Shown here in pieces: positions 34,715 to 43,882 of a stretch of DNA of 47,339 nucleotides. A program made the translations under genes and the position numbers. Source of the stretch: Planctomycetia bacterium (GTDB lineage Bacteria; Planctomycetota; Planctomycetia; Pirellulales; UBA1268); assembly GCA_026401035.1 (NCBI GenBank), contig JAPLNR010000076.1:1-47339 (forward strand). Reading direction: 5' to 3'. How positions within the stretch are numbered: the stretch's first letter is position 1; every line of letters begins with the position of its first letter. Below the pieces are notes generated by a model. That model was not told where the DNA came from and ran no database searches. It saw only the letters and a list, made by a program, of their open reading frames with translations.

Positions 34715-35368
34715 CTACAGGCGCCGGCGGCGGGCTTCTTCACAGGCGGCGAGGATCTGCACGGCGTGGTCGGTGGCCACCGGCCAGACGGCGATGGCCG
34801 GTGGTTCCGCGCCGGCGCGGTCGTCCCGCTCGAGCCGGTGCTCCGCGAGCCGCGTGGCTGTTTCCTGGTCTTCCGCGATGACCGTTTCCGCGGAGCCGAG
34901 GGCCGCGGCGACAAGATCGCGGATGCGGGGCTCCTGGGTCGCGGCGGCGAGATCGGCGCGGCCCACGTGAAGCGCCACCGGCACGCCCGTCTCGATGGCA
35001 AGATCGGCGAGGATGCCGGCGTGGAGCACGAAGATTACGTCGGGATCGAAGGCATCGACCGCTTCAGCGATCGTCTGCCGCGCCGTTTCGCGGACCGAGC
35101 CCAGCAGCCGCGGTGAGATGCCGGCGGTGGCGGCCAGGAATGCGGCGGGCGACCCGTCCTCGACGGCCTTGAGAAACACCCGGTTCGCCGCGGCGATGTC
35201 GTGGAGATGGATGCCGTGCAGTCCGGGCGTCGGGGCCTCGATGTGGGGAATCGACACGGGGCCGCAGGCGAGCAGTTCGACGCCAAGGCGGACGAGGTGA
35301 TCACGGCAGGCATGCACCCGCGTGCCTGGCGGATCGCAGCAGCCGTGATCGATGAGCAGGAGACGCAT
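34715..35368 (-). CDS. hypothetical protein resembling a glycosyltransferase N-terminal half
   Basis: The 217-residue product starts MRLLLIDHGCC and has VRLGVELLACG, a long central helix, DPDVIFVLHAGILADLAIETG and VPVALHVGRADL. This is the style of the N-terminal Rossmann domain of GT-B glycosyltransferases (Glyco_transf_4-like). It then stops after a short helical segment without the sugar-nucleotide-binding C-terminal domain. It could be a truncated transferase or an independent Rossmann protein. The ATG at 35368 is used; a GTG six bases upstream is in frame. Upstream is pgpA on the same strand. Confidence 0.5.
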   Translation of the reverse strand: MRLLLIDHGCCDPPGTRVHACRDHLVRLGVELLACGPVSIPHIEAPTPGLHGIHLHDIAAANRVFLKAVEDGSPAAFLAATAGISPRLLGSVRETARQTIAEAVDAFDPDVIFVLHAGILADLAIETGVPVALHVGRADLAAATQEPRIRDLVAAALGSAETVIAEDQETATRLAEHRLERDDRAGAEPPAIAVWPVATDHAVQILAACEEARRRRL

Positions 35369-35419
35369 GGGCACTTTCGGGAGCGGAAAAAGGCCATGGA
35401 GGGCTTTTCCACGGCAAAG

Positions 35420-35965
35420 CTAGACCCAGCCGCTCCACCTGCAGACAGTCAGGATGACCGCCATCCAGAGTGCAGCGCCCCAGTCGTCGGCCATGATACC
35501 GAGGCCCGCCGGGAGATGCTCGAGCTGCCGGCAGGGAAACGGCTTGGCGATGTCAAAGACCCGATGCAGCAGAAACGCCGCCAGGAGTAGGGCCGCCGCT
35601 TCCGGCAGCGTCGACCGGGCCGCGGCGGGCACAGCAAGCAGCCCCAGCGGGAGGCTCGCCATCTCGTCGTAGACGATCGCGCCGGGATCGGTGCCGCGGC
35701 CGAGACGCCGGGCCGCGGCCGTGCAGATCGGGATGCCGGCAAGATTGATCGCCACGATGACCGCCGCCTCGGCGACAGGCGGAAACTGAGCCGCGGCCAC
35801 CGCCAGCGAAACGATCACGCCGGCGGCCGCCCCGAACGTGCCGGGCGCCAACGGAATCCGCCCGAGCCCGCCGCCGGTGGCCGCCAAAACGGCCGGGTCG
35901 AACCAGGGCGGGCTCCCGGCGGCATCGTGATCGGGGGAGTCTTGCATGGCATCACTATCGGGCAT
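35420..35965 (-). CDS. pgpA: phosphatidylglycerophosphatase A
   Basis: The 181-residue protein has PgpA motifs: GRIPLAPGTFGAAAG, DPGAIVYDEMASLPLG, FLLHRVFDIAKPFPCRQLE and GLGIMADDWGAA, with several membrane segments between. It removes the phosphate of phosphatidylglycerol phosphate, the last step to phosphatidylglycerol. The start is uncertain: ATG at 35965 or 35947. A much longer in-frame extension runs antisense through def and is rejected. The 35965 start lies 15 bases from the divergent def start, so the two genes would share a very short promoter region. Confidence 0.87.
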   Translation of the reverse strand: MPDSDAMQDSPDHDAAGSPPWFDPAVLAATGGGLGRIPLAPGTFGAAAGVIVSLAVAAAQFPPVAEAAVIVAINLAGIPICTAAARRLGRGTDPGAIVYDEMASLPLGLLAVPAAARSTLPEAAALLLAAFLLHRVFDIAKPFPCRQLEHLPAGLGIMADDWGAALWMAVILTVCRWSGWV

Positions 35966-35980
35966 CGGTATGGTAAAACA

Positions 35981-36589
35981 ATGGCCATGGAAATCGGCCG
36001 TCTGCAACTTGTTGAGTATCCCCACCCGGCGCTCCTGCGGCGAACGCGGCCGCTGGTGAAGATCGACGATGGCGTCTGCGAGGCCGTCGAGCAGATGTTC
36101 GACATCATGTATGAAGCCGGCGGCATCGGGCTGGCGGCCAACCAGGTGGCGCTTCCCTACCGGCTCTTCATCATCAACCTCGAGGCCCGGCCCGATGCGG
36201 GCGAGGAACTCGTCTTCATCAATCCCACGCTCAGCCGCCCGCGGGGTACGGCCGTTCAAGAGGAGGGCTGCCTGAGCCTGCCGGGATTGCGGATGGACGT
36301 GCGGCGGCCCGAGCGGGTGGTGGTCGACGCCTGGTCGCTCGAGGGCGAGCCGATCCATCTCGATCTCGACGGGCTGCTCGCCCGGGTGGTGCAGCACGAG
36401 TTTGACCACCTCGAGGGGCGGCTGTTCACCGACCGCCTGCCCGAGGCCGCGACGCTCGAGGCGCGGCGGTCGCTCGACACGTTTCGCGAAGTGTTCTTCG
36501 GCAAGCAGTCGCGGGGCGAACTGGGCCCCAACGATGCGTTGCTCGCCCAGCTCCACCAGCTCGAGGCGGCGCGGTGCACGACCACCTGA
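35981..36589 (+). CDS. def: peptide deformylase
   Basis: The 202-residue enzyme has all three deformylase motifs: GIGLAANQ, EEGCLSLP (metal-binding Cys) and QHEFDHLEG (HExxH). It removes the formyl group from the N-terminal Met of new proteins. It is followed after 53 bases by fmt, which puts the formyl group on initiator Met-tRNA, so the pair forms the formylation/deformylation module. The C-terminal 35 residues are a helical extension. The ATG at 35981 was chosen; an earlier frame start overlaps pgpA. Confidence 0.95.
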   Translation: MAMEIGRLQLVEYPHPALLRRTRPLVKIDDGVCEAVEQMFDIMYEAGGIGLAANQVALPYRLFIINLEARPDAGEELVFINPTLSRPRGTAVQEEGCLSLPGLRMDVRRPERVVVDAWSLEGEPIHLDLDGLLARVVQHEFDHLEGRLFTDRLPEAATLEARRSLDTFREVFFGKQSRGELGPNDALLAQLHQLEAARCTTT

Positions 36590-36642
36590 CCGGCATCACC
36601 ACCTGATTGACAACACGGATCGGCACGGAGCGGCTTGGCTGC

Positions 36643-37656
36643 ATGGAACGCACGGCAGTCATCGCTGCAAGTTCGCCGCTGAAACTCCTCGTGATGGGCA
36701 CGGGGCCGTTCGCCGTGCCGATGTTCGAGGCACTGCGGCATTCTCCGCACCAGATCCTCGCCCTGGTCACGCGGCCGGTGCATGCGGCGCCGGGCCGCCG
36801 CCCACCCCCCAACCCGATGCGGGAGGCGGCCGTGGCCGCGGGCCTGCCCGTGCTCGAACCGGAACGGGTCAACGACGATGAATCGATCGCCGCCATCGAG
36901 CGGCTCGCCCCCGACCTCTTCGTGGTCTGCGACTACGGGCAGATCCTCGCCCCGCGGCTGCTCGCGGTCGCGCCGCTCGGCGGCATCAATCTCCATGGAT
37001 CGCTCCTGCCGCGGCATCGCGGGGCGGCCCCCGTGCAGTGGGCGATCCTCGAGGGGGATCCGATCGCGGGCGTGAGCGTGATCCACATGACGCCCGCGCT
37101 CGACGCCGGCGCCGTGATTCTCGCCCGCGCCGTGCCCGTCTATCCCGGCAACACCGCCGTCGATCTCGAGCGGATGCTCGCCGAACTCGGCGCCGGAGCC
37201 ACGCTCGAGGCCATCGAGCGGCTGCAGGCGGCCGCACTGGTGCGGGCGGCCGGTGAGCCGCTGCAGGTCGGCATACCGCAGGATGCCGCGCAGGTGACGA
37301 AGGCCCCGCGGCTCACGAAGGCCGACGGATCCGTCGACTGGTCGCTGCCCGCGAGCCGCATCGAACGGATGCGCCGGGCGCTCGAGCCATGGCCGCGGAC
37401 CACCGCCTTCCTGCACCGCGACGGTGGAACGCCGCTGCGGATCGTGCTGGAGGATGTCGCGGTGGCCTCTGGCCGGGGAGGCGGCGAGGTTTTCCCGGGC
37501 ACGATCCTCTCCGCGGATGAGACTGGCATCACCGTGGCCTGCGGTGCGGGCACCGCGATCGTCATCCGCCGCCTCGTGCCGGAAGGCCGCCGCAGCATGG
37601 CGGCTGCCGAGTTTCTGCGCGGTCACCCGATTCTGCCGGGGATGCGGTTTGCGTAG
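36643..37656 (+). CDS. fmt: methionyl-tRNA formyltransferase
   Basis: The 337-residue protein has LLVMGTGPFAVPMFEAL at the start, the formyltransferase core GGINLHGSLLPRHRGAAPVQWAI (listed by key residues Asn, His and the SLLP loop), and LDAGAVI with the catalytic Asp. The C-terminal domain has the usual beta-barrel region with DWSLPA. It formylates Met-tRNAfMet using 10-formyl-THF. The ATG at 36643 was chosen near the conserved start; an in-frame TTG at 36607 would add 12 residues. A family B element follows the stop by about 15 bases. Confidence 0.94.
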   Translation: MERTAVIAASSPLKLLVMGTGPFAVPMFEALRHSPHQILALVTRPVHAAPGRRPPPNPMREAAVAAGLPVLEPERVNDDESIAAIERLAPDLFVVCDYGQILAPRLLAVAPLGGINLHGSLLPRHRGAAPVQWAILEGDPIAGVSVIHMTPALDAGAVILARAVPVYPGNTAVDLERMLAELGAGATLEAIERLQAAALVRAAGEPLQVGIPQDAAQVTKAPRLTKADGSVDWSLPASRIERMRRALEPWPRTTAFLHRDGGTPLRIVLEDVAVASGRGGGEVFPGTILSADETGITVACGAGTAIVIRRLVPEGRRSMAAAEFLRGHPILPGMRFA

Positions 37657-37670
37657 GCGCGAACAGACCG

Positions 37671-37800
37671 TATTGGGAGCCGGACGGTGGAAGTCTCTTC
37701 GCGTGGATTTTTCGCACATGCGTTTTGCGGCAGCGCCGGCCGCAAGCGAGCGAAAACTCCAATGCTCATCGAGCTTCCACCGTCCGGCTCCTCAGCATCT
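37671..37800 (+). repeat. family B structured repeat, copy B4
   Basis: The best-paired copy. Arms GGAGCCGGACGGTGGAAG (37676-37693) and its exact complement (37774-37791) form 18 pairs. Inside, GGATTTTTCGC (37705-37715) pairs with GCGAAAACTCC (37750-37760), and TTGCGGC pairs with GCCGCAA (37725-37745) as an apical hairpin. It lies between fmt and miaB. Confidence 0.9.
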
Positions 37801-37846
37801 CGGGCTGGAGATGCGAAGAGATGCTTGAAATCGTAGAATCTTCCTC

Positions 37847-39340
37847 ATGACCAAGACCATGACCAAGCGGCTCTGGATCGAAACCGTCGGCTGCCAGATG
37901 AACGTGCTCGACAGCGAGCTCGTGGTGGCGGCGCTCCGCCGGCAGGGCTGGGAGCTGGCGCCGACACAGGCCGATGCCGACGCGGTCTTCTACAACACCT
38001 GTAGCGTGCGGCAGCATGCCGAGGACAAGATCTACTCGGCGCTCGGTCGGATTCGGCTCGAGAAGGAAAAGCGACCTGGCCTCGTCGTCGGCGTCCTCGG
38101 CTGCATGGCCCAGAAGGACCAGGCGCTCGTGCGAACGCGGGCGCCGTGGGTCGACCTCGTCGTCGGCCCCGGGCAGTTGCACCAGGTGCCCCGGCTCGTC
38201 GATGGAATTCTTGCCGGCAGCGGTCCGCAGCTGGAGGTGAGCCTCGACCGCAAGGGGGGCAGCCGCGAGGCGATCGCCCGCAGTTTCGAGAGCTATGATC
38301 CCGACCGCGATCCGGCCATGCGGCCGACGCCGTTTCAGGCCTTCGTGCGGACGCAGACGGGCTGCGACAAATTCTGCGCGTTCTGCGTGGTGCCGCGGGT
38401 GCGCGGGCCGGAGCAGGCGCGGCCGCCGGAGGCGATCGTCGCGGAAACGAAGAAACTCGTCGCCGAGGGCTGTCGCGAGATCACGCTCATCGGTCAGACC
38501 GTCAACAGCTACCGGTGGACTGACGGCGGAAAGACGACGCGGCTCTCCGACCTGCTCGCGCAGCTCGATGGCGTGGCCGGCCTCGACCGGATCAAGTTCG
38601 TCACCAATTACCCGCGGGACATGACGCCCGACCTGATCGCGGCCGTCCGTGACCTGCCGAAGGTCTGTTACTACCTGCATGTGCCCGCGCAGCACGGCTC
38701 CGACGACGTGCTCCTGCGGATGAAGCGGGGCTACACCATCGGCGAATACATGGAGATGCTCGGACGGGTGCGCGAGGAACTGCCGCACGCCGCGGTGACG
38801 AGCGATTTCATCGTCGGCTTCTGCGGCGAGACCGACGCGGAGTTTCAGACGACGCTCGATCTCGTCAGCACGGCGCGGTTCAAGAACAGTTACATCTTCA
38901 AATACAGCCCGCGGCCGGGCACCAAGGCCTTTGAACGGCTGCCCGACGACGTGCCGGAAGACGTGAAGAAGGCCCGCAACCAGGTGCTGCTCGATGCGCA
39001 GACGGAGGCGAGCCTCGCCGACAACCTGCCGTTCGTCGGCACGCGGCAGCAGGTGCTCGTCGAGGGGCTTTCCGCGCGGGAAGAGCGGCGGGAGGCGAAC
39101 CCCGGCCCCGACGGCACGGCCCAGCTCACCGGCCGGACAATGTGCGACCGGATCGTCGTCTTCGACGCGCCGCTGCGGCTCGTGGGCCGGCTCGTCGACA
39201 TCGACATCACGACGGCCGGCGCCTGGGCGCTCGCCGGCACCGTGGCCGACGGGCTGGCGGCCGCCGTGCCACTGGAAGACGTCCATCAGGTCCACCAGAT
39301 CGCGTTCGGACCGCAGCCCGCCGCGCGATCGGGGGTGTGA
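37847..39340 (+). CDS. miaB: tRNA-2-methylthio-N6-dimethylallyladenosine synthase
   Basis: The 497-residue radical SAM methylthiotransferase has the N-terminal cluster cysteines in VGCQMN, NTCSVR and LGCMAQ, and the radical SAM motif CDKFCAFC. HVPAQHGSDDVLLRMKRGY and DFIVGFCGETDAEF are further family signatures, and a TRAM-like RNA-binding domain lies at the C-terminus. It methylthiolates A37 of tRNAs reading UNN codons. The ATG at 37847 is used; another in-frame ATG lies 12 bases on. glnE starts one base after its stop, so the two are co-transcribed. Confidence 0.95.
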   Translation: MTKTMTKRLWIETVGCQMNVLDSELVVAALRRQGWELAPTQADADAVFYNTCSVRQHAEDKIYSALGRIRLEKEKRPGLVVGVLGCMAQKDQALVRTRAPWVDLVVGPGQLHQVPRLVDGILAGSGPQLEVSLDRKGGSREAIARSFESYDPDRDPAMRPTPFQAFVRTQTGCDKFCAFCVVPRVRGPEQARPPEAIVAETKKLVAEGCREITLIGQTVNSYRWTDGGKTTRLSDLLAQLDGVAGLDRIKFVTNYPRDMTPDLIAAVRDLPKVCYYLHVPAQHGSDDVLLRMKRGYTIGEYMEMLGRVREELPHAAVTSDFIVGFCGETDAEFQTTLDLVSTARFKNSYIFKYSPRPGTKAFERLPDDVPEDVKKARNQVLLDAQTEASLADNLPFVGTRQQVLVEGLSAREERREANPGPDGTAQLTGRTMCDRIVVFDAPLRLVGRLVDIDITTAGAWALAGTVADGLAAAVPLEDVHQVHQIAFGPQPAARSGV

Positions 39341-39341
39341 C

Positions 39342-42300
39342 ATGCCTGCACCGCCGGACAGCCCGCCCGCAGGAGACCAGTCGGCTGGCGGTCTGTCGGT
39401 GACGGATGCCCTGCGGCTGCTCGATGATCCGCAGGCCGCCGCGGTCTGGGGCCGCGGCGCGGGGCTCGTCGACCCGGAGTCGGCCCACCGGTCGCTCGTG
39501 GGCCTTGCCGCCCACGGACTCACGCTCGACCTCGTCGCCGCGCTGGCAGCCGCGCTCACCCGGCTGCTGCCCACCGTGAGCGATCCCGACCGCGTGCTCG
39601 TGGCGGTTGAACGGTTTATCGGCGCGGTCCGCAGCCCGCTCTCCGCCGCCACGCTCTTCGAGCGGGATCCGCGGGCGCTCGAGACGCTCGTGCGGATTTT
39701 TTCCGCGAGCCCCTATCTCGCCGAACTCGTCATCGCCGACCCTGAGTCGTGGGAGGAGATCCGTGTGGGGCAGGGACGGCCCGAGAAAAAGGAGACGCTC
39801 GCCGCCACCCTCCGCGCCGAGATGGCCGTCGCGGCCGATCCGGACAACGCCCTGCGGACCCTGCGGCGGTTCAAGCGGCGGGAGACGCTGCGGATCGCCT
39901 ACGGCGACATCGTCGGCGGGCAGCGGCTGGAGACGGTGGTCGCGCAGATCTCCCACGTGGCCGATGCGATCGTGCACGAGGCGGCCCGGTCGGCCGTGGA
40001 GCGGCTGGAAAAGCAACGGGGCATTCCCCGCGGGGCCGGCGGCGAGCGGGCCACGCTCACCGTGATCGCGCTGGGCAAGCTCGGCGGCGGCGAACTGAAC
40101 TATTCAAGCGACATCGACCTCGTGTTCGTCTTCTCGGCCGACGGGAAGGTCGCGGGGCCGAAGCCCTGCACGAACCAGGAGTTTTTCGAACGGGCCGTGC
40201 AGGAGGCCGTGCGGCTGATCGCCGAGCCGACCGATCTCGGCATCGCCTACCGCGTCGACCTGCGACTGCGGCCGCACGGCGGTGTCGGGCCGGCGGCGAT
40301 GTCCCTCGAGGCCATGCTGCAGCACTACGACCAATTCGGCCGCACCTGGGAACGTCAGGCCTGGGTGAAGGCCCGCTGTGTCGGCGGCGACGAACAACTC
40401 GGCGGAAGGCTGCTGACGGAGATGCAGCCCTGGATCTACCGCCGCTGGCTCACGCGGGCCGACATCAGCGGCATCAAGGCGCTCAAGCGGCGGATCGAGA
40501 ACCGGGCGGTTCGCGCGGGTACTGCGGCGAGCGACGTGAAGAATGGCCGCGGCGGCATCCGCGACATCGAGTTTACGATCCAGTTTCTGCAGCTGTTGAG
40601 CGGCGGCGACACGCCGCAGGTGCGCATCGGCAACACGCTCGAGGCGATCCGCCGGCTCGCGGAAACCGGCGGCCTCACCGACCAGGAACGCGAGATCCTG
40701 GAACGCACCTACACACTGCTGCGCACCGTCGAACACCACCTGCAGATCCTCTACGACCGCCAGACGCACTCCCTGCCCGATTCGACCGCGGAGTTTGCCC
40801 GGCTCGCCGTCCGCACCGGCTACGGGTCCGGGCCCGAGGCGGCCGACCACCTACGGCGCGACTTGGCGGAGGCCACGGAACTCAACCGCCGCATTCTCGA
40901 CCACCTGCTCCACGACGCCTTCCCCGACGACACGGCGCCGGAACCGGAGGTCGACCTCGTGCTCGATCCCGAGCCGCCCGAATCGTTCGTGCACGAGGTG
41001 CTCGCCCGGCATGGCTTTCGCGACGTCGCGGCCGCGTATCGCACGCTCGTGTCGCTGGGCGAGGAGAAGGCGCGGTTTCTCTCGACCCGCCGCTGCCGGC
41101 ACTTCCTCGCGGCGATCGCGCCGCGGCTGCTGGCCACGATCGGCCGCACGCCCGATCCCGATGCCACGCTCGTGAATCTCGCCGCGGTCAGCGACTCGCT
41201 CGGCGGCAAGGGGGTGCTCTGGGAACTGTTCAGTTTCAATCCGGCGTCGCTCGATCTCACGGTGCGGCTCTGCTCGTCGAGCCCGTTTCTGGCCGGTCTG
41301 CTCGTCGGCAATCCGGGAATGATCGACGAACTGCTCGACAGCCTGCTCGTGGTGCGTCCGCCGACCCCCGATGCGCTCGATACGCAAGTTGCCGAACTGT
41401 GTCACGGCGCGGTCGACATCGGCCCGATCATCCATGCGTTCAAGGCGTCGCAGCAGTTGCGGGTGGGCGTGCGGGACATGCTCGGCAAGTTCGACGTTTC
41501 CACGACCACCGCCGCGCTCTCCGCGATCCCCGTGGCGCTCCTGCGGGCCGTGATCGCCCACGAGGAGGCGAAGCTCGTCGACCGGCTCGGCGAGCCGATG
41601 GCCGGCTCGGGGGAGAGCGTGGGCGTGCGGGCGGGGCCGGTGGTGCTGGCGATGGGCAAGTTCGGCGGCCGCGAGATGAATTACGCCAGCGACGTGGACC
41701 TCGTCTTTCTCTACGACCACGACGGCGCCACGTTTCCGAAGCGGCTCACGCGCCGCTCGGCGGAAGGCACCACCAACGCCCACTTCTTCAGCGAACTGGC
41801 CCAGAAGACGATGAAGGCGTTCAACGCCTCCACGCCGCAGGGCCGTCTCTACGAGATGGACTCGCGGCTGCGCCCCAGCGGCCGGAGCGGACCGGCCGCG
41901 ATCTCGCTGGAGGAGTTCGAGAAATATTTCGCACCGGATGGTCTGGCCGCCATTTGGGAACGGCAGGCGCTCACCAAGGCACGCGTCGTGGTGGGCTCCC
42001 GCGCGGCCGCCGCCCGGGCCATGCAGATCGTGCACCGGGCCGCCTACGAGCGGAACTGGACGGCGGCCGAGGTCGAGGCGATCCGGACGATGCGGTTCCG
42101 CATGGAGGAGGGGGCGAAGGCGACGAACCTGAAACGCGGCCCCGGCGGCGTGGTCGACATCGAGTTCATCGTGCAGATGCTGCAACTCGTGCATGGCGGC
42201 GCAAACCCGCGGCTGCGGACGCCCGAAACCCGCGCCGGCCTCGTCGCGCTCCACGAGGCGGGCCACCTGCGGGACGAAGACTTCGCCTTTCTCGAGCAGG

Positions 42301-42515
42301 CATATGTGTCGCTGCGTGAAATCGAGAGCCGCCTCCGGCTCCTCGACGCCGCGGATCGGCACGACTTTCCGGCGGACCCGGCCGAGCAGCGAAAACTCGC
42401 CCACCTGCTCGGGTACGACCACCCCGACGCGCTCGTCGGCGACGTGCAGACGCTCACCGCCCGCATCCGCAGCACGTTCACGCGGATCTTCGACCAGACC
42501 AGCGCCGAAAAGTAG
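39342..42515 (+). CDS. glnE: bifunctional glutamine synthetase adenylyltransferase/deadenylase
   Basis: The 1057-residue protein carries two nucleotidyltransferase domains. The first, near residue 245, is GKLGGGELNYSSDIDLVFVF; the second, near 770, is GKFGGREMNYASDVDLVFLY. Each has the G-S-D-x-D layout and is followed by a helical GlnE domain. It adds and removes AMP on glutamine synthetase in response to nitrogen status. Full length suggests both activities are kept. The ATG at 39342 is one base after the miaB stop. No glnA or glnB is in the window. The stop is the TAG of a family A repeat. Confidence 0.96.
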   Translation: MPAPPDSPPAGDQSAGGLSVTDALRLLDDPQAAAVWGRGAGLVDPESAHRSLVGLAAHGLTLDLVAALAAALTRLLPTVSDPDRVLVAVERFIGAVRSPLSAATLFERDPRALETLVRIFSASPYLAELVIADPESWEEIRVGQGRPEKKETLAATLRAEMAVAADPDNALRTLRRFKRRETLRIAYGDIVGGQRLETVVAQISHVADAIVHEAARSAVERLEKQRGIPRGAGGERATLTVIALGKLGGGELNYSSDIDLVFVFSADGKVAGPKPCTNQEFFERAVQEAVRLIAEPTDLGIAYRVDLRLRPHGGVGPAAMSLEAMLQHYDQFGRTWERQAWVKARCVGGDEQLGGRLLTEMQPWIYRRWLTRADISGIKALKRRIENRAVRAGTAASDVKNGRGGIRDIEFTIQFLQLLSGGDTPQVRIGNTLEAIRRLAETGGLTDQEREILERTYTLLRTVEHHLQILYDRQTHSLPDSTAEFARLAVRTGYGSGPEAADHLRRDLAEATELNRRILDHLLHDAFPDDTAPEPEVDLVLDPEPPESFVHEVLARHGFRDVAAAYRTLVSLGEEKARFLSTRRCRHFLAAIAPRLLATIGRTPDPDATLVNLAAVSDSLGGKGVLWELFSFNPASLDLTVRLCSSSPFLAGLLVGNPGMIDELLDSLLVVRPPTPDALDTQVAELCHGAVDIGPIIHAFKASQQLRVGVRDMLGKFDVSTTTAALSAIPVALLRAVIAHEEAKLVDRLGEPMAGSGESVGVRAGPVVLAMGKFGGREMNYASDVDLVFLYDHDGATFPKRLTRRSAEGTTNAHFFSELAQKTMKAFNASTPQGRLYEMDSRLRPSGRSGPAAISLEEFEKYFAPDGLAAIWERQALTKARVVVGSRAAAARAMQIVHRAAYERNWTAAEVEAIRTMRFRMEEGAKATNLKRGPGGVVDIEFIVQMLQLVHGGANPRLRTPETRAGLVALHEAGHLRDEDFAFLEQAYVSLREIESRLRLLDAADRHDFPADPAEQRKLAHLLGYDHPDALVGDVQTLTARIRSTFTRIFDQTSAEK

Positions 42516-42533
42516 GACAGGCTTCAGCCTGTC
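42512..42533 (+). repeat. family A palindrome at a stop codon
   Basis: Perfect forward copy; its TAG (42513-42515) ends glnE. It lies between glnE and the convergent end of the rhodopsin operon. Confidence 0.9.
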
Positions 42534-42550
42534 GTCTCCCGGTCAGCCCG

Positions 42551-43207
42551 TCACGGCTTGGCGGTCAGCTTCCGCCGGCGGGCGGCCCAGATCTCCCAGG
42601 CGACGGGCAGCACCGACATCAGCACAATGCCGACGACCACGAGCTCGAAGTTTTTCTTCACGATCGGCACGTTGCCGAAGAAATAGCCGGCGAGCGTGCA
42701 GGCCAGCACCCAGGCCAGGCCGCCGACCACGTTGTAGTAGAGAAACTGCGGGTAGTGCATCCGGCCGACGCCGGCCACGAAGGGGGCAAACGTGCGGATG
42801 ATCGGCACGAACCGGGCGAGCACGATCGTCTTGCCGCCGTGTCGCTCGTAGAAGCCCTGCGTCTGGACGAGATGCTCGTGCTTGAGGAACCAGGCATTGA
42901 TCCGGAAGGCCCGCGGCCCCACCCAGCGGCCGATGGCGTAGTTGAGCGTGTCACCGAGCACGGCCGCGACGAACAGCAGCCCGAGCAGCAGCAGGATGCT
43001 CAGCGAGTCGGGGTAGAGGGCCGCCATCGCGCCGGCGGCGAAGAGCAGCGAGTCGCCGGGCAGAAACGGCGTGACCACGAGGCCCGTCTCGCAGAGGATG
43101 ATCGCGAAGAGCAGGACATAGGTCCACGGCCCCCAGGCATCGATGATCGCATGCAGGTGCGCGTCGAGGTGCAGAAAGATGTCGAGCAGGGATTTGATCG
43201 CGTCCAT
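42551..43207 (-). CDS. DedA-family membrane protein, last gene of the rhodopsin operon
   Basis: The 218-residue protein is a typical DedA member. VTPFLPGDSLLF and a preceding ETG motif form the re-entrant loop, GDTLNYAIGRWVG follows, and RFVPIIRTFAPFVAGVGRM carries the conserved arginines and proline. About five membrane helices are visible. DedA proteins depend on the proton motive force, and some transport undecaprenyl phosphate; substrate here is unknown. It starts 18 bases after the stop of the VTT protein, so it is very likely co-transcribed with rhodopsin and blh. Confidence 0.93.
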   Translation of the reverse strand: MDAIKSLLDIFLHLDAHLHAIIDAWGPWTYVLLFAIILCETGLVVTPFLPGDSLLFAAGAMAALYPDSLSILLLLGLLFVAAVLGDTLNYAIGRWVGPRAFRINAWFLKHEHLVQTQGFYERHGGKTIVLARFVPIIRTFAPFVAGVGRMHYPQFLYYNVVGGLAWVLACTLAGYFFGNVPIVKKNFELVVVGIVLMSVLPVAWEIWAARRRKLTAKP

Positions 43208-43225
43208 GGCGTGAGCGCTCCGGCG

Positions 43226-43882
43226 TCAGTCGTTGTCGGGCACGGGATCCTCCCAGAAACGCCGGCGGGCGACCAGCCAGGATGCGGCCACCGGAAGGGC
43301 GAGGGAGACGAAGAGCATCCACTGCAGCGAGTCGGCCCGCGCCCCCAAGGCACCGGCGGCGCTCCAGACGAATGCGATGGCGAGATTGCCGGCCGCGACG
43401 GCCACGAAAAAATCGAGGAGTCGCATGCCCGCGGCGCCCGCGACGAGCGCGGCCGCCTCGGCCACCAGCGGCAGCGGCCGCGAGAGCACGACGGGCAGCG
43501 GACCGAGGCGGTGCTGCTGCCGCGCGAGTTCCGCGCGTTCGGCCGGTTCGAGTCGGGCGAGCGCCCGGCCACCGGCCGTTTTTCCGAGCCACCAGCCGGC
43601 GAGCGATCCGGCGGTCATGCCAAGCCAGGCGCAGCAGGTACCGAGGGCGATCCCCAACTCGGCGCCGCCGAGCGTGGCCACCATGCTCGAGGGCACGGGG
43701 AGGAGCAGGTCGGCGGCCAGCACGCCCACCTCGAGCGCCGCGAGCACCGCGGCCGTGGGGCGGGGTTCGAGCCAGCGGGAGACCAGGTGATCGAGCCGCG
43801 TGCCGAACAGCAAAAACGGCACCAGCGGCACGGCGAGTGCCGCGAGCGTCAGAGCGAGGAGGAGGCGAGTCGTGCGGCGCAT
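43226..43882 (-). CDS. VTT-domain (SNARE-associated/DedA-like) membrane protein
   Basis: The 218-residue protein has five or six hydrophobic segments and a diverged VTT core. LLPVPSSMVATLGGAELG corresponds to the first re-entrant loop, and GTCCAWLGMTAGSLAGWWLG to the G-x3-G/GR segment. VVLSRPLPLVAEAAALVAGAAGM corresponds to the RxxPxxxE region; here the arginine and proline are kept. It is more distant from classical DedA than its neighbour and closer to TVP38/TMEM64 types. The ATG at 43882 overlaps the 3' end of blh by 34 bases, so translation is probably coupled. The substrate is unknown. Confidence 0.78.
   Translation of the reverse strand: MRRTTRLLLALTLAALAVPLVPFLLFGTRLDHLVSRWLEPRPTAAVLAALEVGVLAADLLLPVPSSMVATLGGAELGIALGTCCAWLGMTAGSLAGWWLGKTAGGRALARLEPAERAELARQQHRLGPLPVVLSRPLPLVAEAAALVAGAAGMRLLDFFVAVAAGNLAIAFVWSAAGALGARADSLQWMLFVSLALPVAASWLVARRRFWEDPVPDND

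Noticed and set aside
35966..36556. Long N-terminal extension of pgpA
   Set aside because: It is antisense to def and lacks conserved sequence; PgpA is normally about 160-180 residues.
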